Shown here piece by piece: positions 10,901 to 18,680 of a DNA stretch of 25,618 bases. Source of the stretch: Folioceros fuciformis. Taxonomy: Eukaryota; Anthocerotophyta; Anthocerotopsida; Anthocerotales. The notes beneath the pieces were generated by a model. It was given only the letters and a program-made list of their open reading frames with translations, was not told where the DNA came from and did no database searches. Position 1 is the first letter of the stretch, and each line of letters starts with the position of its first letter. The position numbers were made by a program, and so were the translations under genes. The stretch is taken from positions 205,611-231,228 of the forward strand of contig JBNGIO010006257.1 in the NCBI GenBank assembly GCA_049999805.1, read 5' to 3'.

Positions 10901-12832
10901 TTGTGACCGACATCGTTTTGTCTGGCCTCAAATCAAAAATTTTTTTTATGACATGTTCAGATGGTGGCCCTTCCCTGCAAGAGAGGGGAGAGGTCATATC
11001 AGCGCAAACGTCGAAGAGACCAGAAACTATCCTTATTGGGCAGTCTCCTGTGGCCGTGGATGGTCATGAGTGTAGCCAGGGCGCAATTCCATCAGCAGAT
11101 CTTGACTTGAATACTGACGGGGAAACGGATGGGATATCTGTTTCTCCTGAACATCGTACCGGAGCCAGCTCCAACAGCTCTTCTCCAGGAAAGGAGGATA
11201 CTTATCCTTTAGACGCCAAGGTGTTTTTTGAGACAAGTGCCGAGCTGCTCGAAAACTCCCAACACAGCAAGGAATGGAGGCTGGGAAATGAGTCATCGGG
11301 TAAAGTAGAACGTGAGAGTGAGCCAGAACAGGAGGTTTGTATCACAGATTCAGAAGGGTCCGCAGAGAGAATGATATTGAAGACCATCGAAGCAGTGGTG
11401 CCACATAAAAAGTATGACTCTGCATCGTTTGGCTTTTCCAGTGGAACAGCCTTGCTTTCCAAAGGCGAGGAAAATGTGGGCCAGTTCCTGTACTTGGAGG
11501 GAGTGGAGTATGCCTTCTGGTGCACTTATGATGTGCACTTCTATGCATCCTTTGCGCTGCTCAATCTTTTTCCCAAGCTGGAGCTTAGCATTCAACGTGA
11601 TTATGCGGCAGCTACCCTTACGCACCAAGCTGAGAGAGTCAAGTACCTGGCTGAGGGTAATTGGGGTGTGAGGAAAGTCTTCGGGTCGGTACCACATGAT
11701 TTGGGTACTCACGATCCATGGGTAGAGGTCAATGCATACAACATCCACGATACCAGTAAGTGGAAGGACCTGAATCCTAAGTTTGTTGTCCAAGTGTACA
11801 GAGATGTGGTCGCTACCGGAGATTTAGGTTTTGCCAAAGCAGTCTGGCCTGCAGTGTACGCGGCTATGGCATACATGGACCAATTTGACAGAGATAGGGA
11901 TGGTCTCATCGAAAACGATGGGTTCCCTGACCAGACTTATGATACCTGGCCTGTGCATGGTATCAGTGCTTACTGTGGAGGACTGTGGCTGGCGGCCCTT
12001 CAAGCGGCTGCTGCTATGGCTGGCTTAGTTCAAGATACGAATGCGGCTAAGTATTTCCGTGGGAAATTTAGCCAAGCAAGGGTTGTGTATGACAAGAAGC
12101 TTTGGAACGGATCCTACTTCAATTACGACAGTGGAACGAGCAGCAATAGCAAGTCTATTCAGGCTGACCAAATGGCGGGGCAATGGTATGCTTGGGCATC
12201 TGGGTTGCCACCACTCTTCGAGGACTACAAGGCACGAAGTGCGCTGAAAAAGATCTTCGATTTCAATGTCCTCAAGGTGCAAGGAGGCAAGATGGGCGCT
12301 GTCAACGGCATGCACCCAGATGGCAGAGTTGATGAGACCTCAATGCAGTCTCGAGAGGTGTGGACAGGTGTAACGTATTCCCTGGCTGCTGCTATGATCT
12401 ATGAAGGAATGAGGGATGAGGCATTTATAGCTGCTGAGGGAATCTACCTGGCTTCATGGTTGGACTTGGGGTAAGCCAGCAACATGCTTTTGAGAATGCT
12501 TGTACCTGTTCCTCTGTCCATGCTACTCCCTTACTAACAAGTGCTGTGGCAATACCAGGTACTGGTTCCAAACTCCAGAGGCTTGGACAACAAGTGGAAG
12601 CTATAGATCCCTCACTTACATGCGGCCACTCGCCATCTGGGCTATGCAGTGGGCACTGTATCCGCCAAAGAATGTTACAGAGGCTCCAAAACTACAGCAG
12701 ATGGAGAAGGGATGCAGCTACCTGCACGAAGGCTTCTCTGCTGTTGCAGATGCTTTGAGGCATGCTCCAAGGCCACCGATTCGTCAACTTTGCAATCTCT
12801 GTTCCGCCGTTCTCTGCTGTAAATGCCGTTGA
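7914..12832 (+). CDS. GBA2: Non-lysosomal glucosylceramidase (GBA2-type, glycoside hydrolase family 116)
   Basis: Hydrolyses glucosylceramide to glucose and ceramide at the cytosolic face of membranes. Complete model, 18 exons: 7914-7994, 8110-8220, 8320-8376, 8457-8533, 8667-8766, 8872-8954, 9038-9141, 9219-9322, 9434-9487, 9563-9618, 9745-9783, 9902-10043, 10156-10340, 10481-10548, 10638-10710, 10804-10865, 10961-12470, 12559-12832. Every intron is GT-AG and every phase agrees, giving 1059 residues and a TGA stop. Landmarks: [19 protein letters not shown] (exon 2), GVPLGGIG (exons 4-5), [43 protein letters not shown] with the expected nucleophile Glu near residue 453 (codon 10826-10828), [20 protein letters not shown], and [13 protein letters not shown] near residue 783, carrying the expected acid/base Asp. 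The start ATG gives a plant-like N-terminus ([17 protein letters not shown]). The protein exceeds the ~930-980 residues I remember for angiosperm homologues because of a long hydrophilic linker encoded at 10961-11475. I see no damage. Assignment is by family resemblance. Confidence 0.95.
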
Positions 12833-13127
12833 CGTAAGTCATGGTTATCGTTGCAGATCCACTCCTTCAGACACTGGAGTCGATTGAAGGTCTTAAAACT
12901 GGAGAGACTTTTGGATACCGTCATCGTGTTAGTGAAACATTCTTTGAAGTGTAGGAGCTTAATCACTGGAAGAATCCGAATTGGTGAGGAGCCTAGACAG
13001 TGAAGGAGACGAGACAGCGATGGGCCTTCACGTTATTGCACCTCGAGCTTTCTTCTGAAGTTCCGTTCGAGGCACAACAACGCTAAGAGAGTTGCCTCCG
13101 GAAGTGGGAGTTGTATATAGTTATTTA

Positions 13128-13133
13128 AATAAA
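13128..13133 (+). other. Candidate polyadenylation signal AATAAA of the glucosylceramidase gene
   Basis: AATAAA lies 296 bases after the TGA stop, in an AT-rich setting (TTATTTAAATAAATTTC). It is the only canonical hexamer I noticed between this gene and the convergent neighbour. Confidence 0.5.
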
Positions 13134-13406
13134 TTTCTCTTAAACAGATATCTCAATCCAATGACAGGAGGACTTTACAACATACAGATTCGTGGTGACC
13201 TGTTGAGAAGATCAATCCCGGTGGGAGGTAGCCTGTTCTAAGATGAGAAACTGTCTAGCCTGCAGGGCAGGTGACTTTGGCACAGCTCAAACTCTCGATC
13301 TCCTAACGGGGCCTTAAGGCTCTCTGCAATGAAGGCAAAATGCTGGATTAGAAGGGAAAGATTTAAGACACAGATGCTGTGAATATCTGATGACAAAATA
13401 ACTCAC

Positions 13407-14517
13407 CCTTGGAACGTTCGCAGCCACAGCAGCGTGATTGTCATCATCGTTGTCAATAGCGGATATTTGTCCAACGACAACATCGAAAAGGGTCTGATTT
13501 GATTCACTTCCATTCCCGAAAGGTTTTTCTGGCAAAAGAAAGCCCACAGTGGCCGATTAGAAGAGAAGCACATTAATACTCCCAAGAGACATGAATTTTG
13601 ATTGAAGTGGCCATCACCCACCATCTTACTTTCACAGCATGTGTTCTACCAGACAGCTTGGGGAATCCATTGTCAATCTTGTCCCGTCGAACATTTTGAA
13701 CGTCCTCAACCTTGGTACGAACCTGCCGGGGTGGTATTGTTAGACCAAGGTTGACTGGAGTGTGAAGACACTAGTATTGTATGCCTGGCCCTTGTGTGTA
13801 TAGCCCACCTCGAGGGCTCTGTTCTGCAACTCCGTCTCACTGCAGGAAGGTGCAGCATCAGCAAAGCATTTGTGACAGCACTAGTACAGGAAGGGTGGAA
13901 AACACTACACAACATACCTGACCAGAACAAGACGTGCCAACTCGATGTAGTGAAATGGGAGAGACTGAAACTCCACCGGTGCTTCCTTTTCGGCATCTAG
14001 AGCTTGAGCAAGTTTGTCTGAGACCAGACCAGGCCCTCACTCAATAAGCACGGCATAGTGAAAGCAGAGAGAGTTGAGACATCTGCAGACATCCAGTCGG
14101 GGATTTGAATCCTACTTTTCCCACGTTTCTTCAATTCAATGCCGAGCCAAGCAGGAACTTTGATGGGAACCTGAGGAAGAAATGGACCGTAGTCTCCCTC
14201 TGGGAACACCCACCAAAGTTCGTTAACGATGTTGCCAATTTTCAGCCAAGTTTGAGGGAAGAACACACAGGCAAGCATAAACAGATGAGGTGTAGAGCAT
14301 GCGCAGATGGGGTGTAGAGCATACGCAGATGACGAGTAGCGTGTCCATACAGACGTTGGGCACGATGTCAACATTCTCTCCCTCAGCTAAGAACTCAACC
14401 TGAACAGAAGGCGAATGTGAGGAACATGCACGCTTGCCAAAACCGTTCCTCCACCTGCATCGCTCGTCCAGACCGACTTGCCTCAGCAGGTGTGAAAGGG
14501 CTCAACGTGGTGCCCAT
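13407..14517 (-). CDS. PSF2: DNA replication complex GINS protein PSF2 (possibly compromised)
   Basis: PSF2 is one of four GINS subunits; GINS joins CDC45 and MCM2-7 to form the replicative helicase in the nucleus. Minus-strand exons: 14517-14482 (MGTTLSPFTPAE), 14399-14325 (VEFLAEGENVDIVPN...VIC), 14197-14083 (GDYGPFLPQVPIKVPAWLGI, KKRGKSRIQIPDWMSA), 14017-13923 (QALDAEKEAPVEF, LPFHYIELARLVL), 13823-13785, 13722-13630 (DNGFPKLSGRTHAVK) and 13528-13407 (KNLSGMEVNQIRPF). Total is about 190 residues, normal for PSF2. Introns 1 and 5 use GC donors (GAG/GCAAGT is a good one, CAG/GCATAC a weak one). Intron 3 must begin ATGTCTC to keep frame, whereas the adjacent GT donor (14080-14079) leads to a stop six codons into the next exon. 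The tail after RPF does not resemble the family, and another frame reads more acidic, so a small indel is possible. The gene converges on GBA2 and begins about 45 bases from a transposon nest. Confidence 0.78.
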
Positions 14518-14555
14518 CCTCCCCGCCGTTGCCGCTTCATGCCTCAGCCGGTGAG

Positions 14556-14669
14556 CTGCCGTGTGTTACGGAACGGATAATCTGCTCGTAACCCTCCCAC
14601 CAACTAGTTAACCTGCCATGTGTTGCGGAAGAGATAATCTACTCGTAACCCTGCTGACCAACTAGACCA
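14556..14669. repeat. 57-bp direct tandem duplication at the edge of the transposon nest
   Basis: Copy 1 (14556-14612) reads CTGCCGTGTGTTACGGAACG onwards. Copy 2 (14613-14669) reads CTGCCATGTGTTGCGGAAGA onwards. Both share GATAATCT(G/A)CTCGTAACCCT and CCAACTAG. The internal TGTTACGG...CTAGTTAACC resembles the start of the LTR at 20532, so this is probably the LTR edge of a Copia-type element with a terminal duplication. Confidence 0.75.
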
Positions 14670-14716
14670 ACTAATTATCGTAGACCATGGGTGTGCATCT
14701 TGGGGGAAGAGACAAC

Positions 14717-14847
14717 TATTTAAGATACACTTTGTATATACCTTATATAGGTGACCCTATTTAGATACACTTTATATATATCTTCTATAGGTGATCCTAT
14801 TTAGACACACTTTGTATACATCTTATATAGGTAACCCTATTTAAGAC
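14717..14847. repeat. Minisatellite, left block: three 40-41-bp units plus a partial
   Basis: Contiguous units read TATTTA(A)GA(T/C)ACACTTTGTATA, then a variable part, then TATAGGTGACCC. Units start at about 14717, 14758 and 14798, and a partial unit at 14838 ends in ATTTAAGAC (14839-14847), where the non-LTR element begins. This block lacks the 18-19-base TTAACACAAATTATAAGG segment found in the right block. Confidence 0.85.
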
Positions 14848-16727
14848 TATTTTTCTCATGAGGATCCCTCGAGTGGTTTTTCGGAGCTTTATACACTAGC
14901 GGCTACTGCGGCCAGGGGCGAAGTTCCTAATCGAATCTCTCAAGTTTCGGCGGCTAGTAGGCTACTTGCACATGACTAATGACACTCATATTCTTGGGCA
15001 AGGAGTCACAGTCAAAGTTGCATTTGATTTCTTCTCATCAAAGCTCTCCAAGCTGGGGTTGCAGGTCAAGCTATCTAAATGCAGGGTTCGGTCCCCTTCA
15101 AGCATCACTACCCCCCTTCAATATTTGGGGGGATATCACCTCCTCGTAGGGACTTCGAGTCTTGGGTGTGCATGTGGGACCTCCTGACTTTGTTCATAGG
15201 TTAGTGGATAAAGCATTGGATGAAGATTTTGCTCATATCATGGACCTCTCACAAATCGGTGATCCTCATATTGCGTTTCGTATCCTTTCTTCTTGTTTTG
15301 CACGGCGACCAGGTTACCTTACTAGAACTGTTGCGCCTTCTCCATTTTTCTTATCAAGTCTCAAGAAGTTTGACAATCAAGTTATGCAGGCTCTTGGGAA
15401 CATCATAGGTCCGGGCACCTTCGAGTGTGTTGTCGATGATTTGGCTCGGAAGCAGGCTTCTTTGCCAGTCACCTTTGGAGGGGTTGGTCTTTTGGCCATG
15501 GAGGCCTCTGCCCCAGCTGCCTTTCTTGGTAGCTGGGCCCTCATAGCTCCAATTTTGGCCTCTCGTTTTTTGCTACAAGATTCCCTTGTTCTTGAAAGTT
15601 TTATTTCAGGTGTTGAGGAGGGCATTTTCCCTTTACAGGTATCTCTTAGGAAAGTGAGGGATTCTCTACCTTTGGAGGCTCATGAGGCTCTACCACCTTT
15701 CACCTCCTTTTCTAGGGAAGGGTTGAAGCGTCTCCAAGCCTCCCTCCTAGAAAAGCAATATGGCCAAGCACTAAGAGCCCTTCTTTCAAACTCATCCATC
15801 CCTAGGTCTTCTTGAGCTCGTATTTGATCTTGTTCAGGTAAAGGAGTGGGCTCTTGGCTTTTAGCTCGACCTTGCATCCAGGCGTTTCGAATCACACCAA
15901 CAACTTTCGCCACCGCAATGAGATTTCGCTTAGGTTTGGCCCACCCCTTAGCTTTTTCTCTCTCTACATGCAGTTGTGGGTTTGCCATTATTGATACAGG
16001 GTCCCATTCAGCACGTTGTTCCATTGGGGGGCACCACATTGCCACTCATGATGCAATTCGATATGTCAAGTTCTCAATGGCCAGGGAGTGTGGGTTCCTT
16101 CCGTATAGGGAGCATCCATATACTTTGCGCAATGGGGTTTCACTTATAGCCGACCTTTTCTTCATTAGGGGAGAACAAGTCTGTGTTGCTAATGTGGTTG
16201 TTACGGATCCCACTAGGGATTCGATTTGTGAGCACGTCATCATCAACCTCCCTCGTTGGGCAGTAGAGGGTTGTGCAAGTGCCAAAGTCCATAAGTATTC
16301 TCCCTTGCAAAACGGGCATACTTTCATCCCCCTTGCTCTTGAGACTCATGGAGCTATGGGCAAGGACTTTTCAAGGTTTATCAAGGAGTGTGCCAAGGTT
16401 TATCAGAGCAATAGGAATGGTGTTCTCCCTCTTTCCTCTGTGGTGGCCTTCTTTCGACAACGTGTATCCATTGCTTTGCAACGAGCATTGGCCAATGCAG
16501 TTTTTAGAACAGCAACAAGCACAGGTCAAGCAGCTTCTTTGGCACCGGTGGTAGGTAGGCCTTTTGTTGTTCCACATCATGACATTTTAGGAGTAGTAAG
16601 TAGTTTTTGAAAATGATATTCACAGGGGAGAGTACCTCTTTTTGCCTTTGGCCCTAATGGGGTTGTTCCTCCAATCTTTGGAGTAGATGGGACTTTCCAT
16701 CTCTTTTTCAATCATAGAAAATATCCA
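14848..16727 (+). mobile_element. 5'-truncated, inactive non-LTR retrotransposon with zinc-knuckle and restriction-like endonuclease tail
   Basis: This holds the C-terminal half of a reverse transcriptase protein. Near 14972 the catalytic YADD region reads MTNDTHILG, so the catalytic pair is lost. After a frame change near 15160 comes the thumb-like region (LGVHVGPPDFVHRLVDKALD; KQASLPVTFGGVGLLAMEA; FLGSWALIAP). Two in-frame TGA codons (15813, 15825) sit where CGA arginine is likely. The same frame then gives TFATAMRFRLGLAHPL, a zinc-binding stretch (CSCG...HSARC), HDAIRYVKF, and a nuclease-like core (SLIADLFFIRGEQVCVANVV). That order is typical of R2/NeSL-type elements with a PD-(D/E)XK nuclease. 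Coding similarity ends at 16610, followed by a 117-base 3' tail without poly(A). ATTTAAGAC flanks both ends (14839-14847 and 16728-16736). The exact clade is uncertain. Confidence 0.72.
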
Positions 16728-16975
16728 ATTTAAGACACACTTTGTATACACCTTATATGCATTAACACAAATTATAAGGTGACCCTATTGAAAGCACACT
16801 TTGTATACACCTTACATAGGTGACCATATTTACGACACACTTTGTATACACTTTAGATTAACATGAATTATAAGGTGACCCTATTTAAGAAACACTTTGT
16901 ATACACCTTATATAGGTTAACACAAATTATAAGGTGACCCTATTTAAGGCACACGTTGTATACACCTTATATACA
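16728..16975. repeat. Minisatellite, right block: mixed 40-bp and 59-bp units
   Basis: Five units share ATTTAAGACACACTTTGTATA(C)ACCTTATAT. Three of them add TTAACACAAATTATAAGG before TGACCCT, giving about 58-59 bases; the others are about 40 bases. The block is continuous in pattern with 14717-14847 on the far side of the non-LTR element, so the two blocks were one array before the insertion. Confidence 0.85.
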
Positions 16976-17054
16976 ATAACATGAAACATCTTTGCAAGCA
17001 TGGGGTCTTAATCATGCTAGACTAGATGCAATTCTACAGCTAGGATTCTTTACA

Positions 17055-17067
17055 TGGTATCAAAGCC
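17055..17067 (+). other. LTR retrotransposon primer-binding site
   Basis: TGGTATCAAAGCC is the standard plant Copia primer site, complementary to the 3' end of initiator-Met tRNA. It follows TTCTTTACA directly, marking an LTR end at 17054. From here to 17500 no gag or pol is recognisable, so most of the internal region is missing or decayed. Confidence 0.7.
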
Positions 17068-17500
17068 CAAATGATCTTGGATGAAAAAATAAGATCGTGC
17101 ACTCGGACTTGCCCCTCATCCAAGTCCCGATCCAGTACAGGGGTGCTTCAGGAGTGCTTATCCCAAAAGTTCTGATGAGAGTCTGGCTATCCCCTCCCCT
17201 CCTTTCCTAGCTTGCTTGATATCTGCATTTGTGGAGATATCAACAGTTAGAAGTCTAAATGAAATTTAAAAGCAACAATAGGAGAGGCACGGTGCCTCTC
17301 CCTCCCTCCCACAATCAGAACCTAGGCTCCTTGAGCAATTGCCCTGCAATCGATGGCGAGGACAACTAAATCCAGCATCAGGTTCTCCCTGCGCTTGAAG
17401 GTGTGCGTGCCTAGGTTAGTGCACCCCTACGCCCACCTCCAATTTGTGGCTGCTACTCACCGTCACTCAAGGCGAAGGACACAACAAGCAGCAGCAATTC
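17068..17500. other. Decayed retrotransposon internal sequence; no gene seen
   Basis: This joins the primer-binding site at 17055 to the RNase H remnant at 17501. There is no open frame of note and no recognisable gag, protease, integrase or polymerase motif. A near-palindromic purine/pyrimidine patch (GGAGAGGCACGGTGCCTCTCC) occurs at about 17281-17301. An internal deletion of gag through polymerase is the simplest reading. Confidence 0.45.
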
Positions 17501-18085
17501 CACACTAGGCTGCAGTGAAGAGAGTGTTCTGCTACCTGAAGGAAACCTTAAACCTATGAACTTGCATATAAGAGTAGCGGCACAGGCAAGGTCACACTTT
17601 TAGGATTCACAAACACCGACTCGGCTTCTGACCTGGACTCGAGGAAGAGCTTCAGTGCTCATTCTTTTCTCTTATGCTTTGCCATTGTTAACTGGAGTTG
17701 CAAGAAACAGATGTCTATTGCTCTATCCTTGACAGAAGCAGAATACAAGTCTTTGATTGACGCTGCCAAAGAAGTAGAATGGGAAAGGGCTTTCCTGCAA
17801 GACGTCAGCTAGAAACAAGATCAGCCCACAGCTTTATATTGCGACAACATGCCAGCCCTAGCGTTGGTGTCCAACCCTAAATTCCATGCACGAACCAAGC
17901 ACATTGAAATACAACACCACTACATTCGAGACGTAGCTAAGCATGGTGTGGTTAAGGCAAGGTACGTTTCTATATATGAGAACCTAGCAGACCTACTGAC
18001 CAAAAGATTGTCCAAGATGCAACATTACCAGCATATGAAAGGAATGGGACTGATCGATTTTTCATACTTTCATGTCGCAGTTTAG
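17501..18085 (+). pseudogene. Copia pol remnant, RNase H domain only
   Basis: This is the C-terminal RNase H of a Copia polyprotein, which removes the RNA strand during reverse transcription. The first part (AVKRVFCYLKETLNL, 17512-17557) is in one frame. From about 17570 the match continues in another (TGKVTLLGFTNTDSASDLDS, NWSCKKQMSIALSLTEAEYK, KEVEWERAFLQDV), so a frameshift lies near 17560. A TAG interrupts at 17810. The last part (LYCDNMPALALVSNPKFHAR, TKHIEIQHHYIRDV, ENLADLLTKRL) is open to the stop at 18083-18085. The catalytic DNM and TEAEY motifs are visible; the first Asp block is altered (NTDSASD, where a tryptophan is usual). No integrase or polymerase precedes it. Confidence 0.88.
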
Positions 18086-18421
18086 TGGCATAGGGACTTA
18101 TCTATGTGAGGGAGTAATGCCATTGCGCACGTCGAGAGGGCGTACGAGCCTTCATTCACCCTCTCCTTCTTCAGGCCACAGACCCTAAAATTTGCCGACA
18201 CTAACGGATGAAGCCTTGACAAGCCATTCGATCACTCAGTGCTGGCAAATTCTTCTCCGGCCTACAAGCCTTCTTTATCTACAACGCAAGGGCTACCTAG
18301 CTTATGGCAGAACGAGGCTTGGTGGCGCTTTGCATCAAGTCTTCAATACTGATCGCACATGTTCACCATTTTTAAGAGACGGCATGAGTAGCACGCTTGC
18401 TTTTCCTGTCACATGCCGCTT
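18086..18421. other. 3' untranslated part of the RNase H-bearing Copia remnant
   Basis: This runs from the pol stop codon to the polypurine tract at 18422. Open stretches exist but lack motifs. GGGACTTATCTATGTGAGGG shortly after the stop is a second purine-rich patch (GTGAGGGAGTAATGCC, about 18107-18122) and could mark an alternative LTR start. Confidence 0.4.
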
Positions 18422-18430
18422 AGGAGGGAG
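18422..18430 (+). other. Polypurine tract
   Basis: AGGAGGGAG lies immediately before the TGTTAGGG that opens the LTR at 18431, as expected for the plus-strand primer of an upstream element. Confidence 0.6.
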
Positions 18431-18667
18431 TGTTAGGGAACTAATCGGCCAATTATTCCTACACATTCTGTTAGGCAGGCTAGGTAGCTCTACCCCTCTG
18501 CGAAATGACGCGCCGTTACATAGACATGTTAGCTTAGGCGTTTTAAACAAATCACACACATTACCTTTCATCACTATTAGTGAGTATATTGGAATACACA
18601 AGGAACTTGCTTGGACTTTCTCTAGCACCGTGCATTCCACTACACTCCAACTGTTCGGAGTCTAAGA
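18431..18667 (+). mobile_element. Copia LTR, 237 bp, with polypurine tract on its left and primer site on its right
   Basis: It begins TGTTAGGGAACTAATC straight after a polypurine tract and ends GGAGTCTAAGA straight before TGGTATTAGAGCC. The last two bases are GA instead of the usual CA, probably a mutation. It can serve as the 3' LTR of the RNase H remnant on its left and the 5' LTR of the gag remnant on its right. I see no second copy in the window to confirm the length. Confidence 0.6.
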
Positions 18668-18680
18668 TGGTATTAGAGCC
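18668..18680 (+). other. LTR retrotransposon primer-binding site
   Basis: TGGTATTAGAGCC differs by one base from the canonical TGGTATCAGAGCC and directly follows the LTR at 18431-18667. Confidence 0.7.

Larger units (their letters stand above)
14564..17054 (+). mobile_element. Probable 5' LTR of a Copia-type element, expanded by minisatellite and interrupted by a non-LTR insertion
   Basis: This is an inferred unit. Its left edge TGTTACGG matches the start of the clearer LTR at 20532, and CTAGTTAACC follows in both. Its right edge TTCTTTACA abuts a primer-binding site (TGGTATCAAAGCC, 17055). Between them lie tandem units containing TATTTAAG(A)CACACTTTGTATA, close to the TATTTAAGACAATTTTGTAT of the 20532 LTR, where a TATA box would sit. 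Subtracting the non-LTR insertion and one copy of its flanking repeat leaves about 600 bp. The left boundary is uncertain because the 57-bp duplication extends 8 bases further out. No partner LTR with these repeats is visible to the right. Confidence 0.4.

Noticed and set aside
12833-12856. Extra intron after the GBA2 stop (GTAAGTC...TTGCAG)
   Set aside because: It would be only about 22 bases, too short for a plant spliceosomal intron.
13794-14000. Plus-strand open frame of 68 codons
   Set aside because: It is antisense to PSF2 exons with clear family motifs.
15162-16610. Two separate host genes at 15162-15815 and 15846-16610
   Set aside because: They are one frame split by two TGA codons and together form the C-terminal half of a non-LTR polyprotein.
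14717-16975. CRISPR-like array
   Set aside because: Units are contiguous direct repeats without unique spacers, in a plant nuclear setting.
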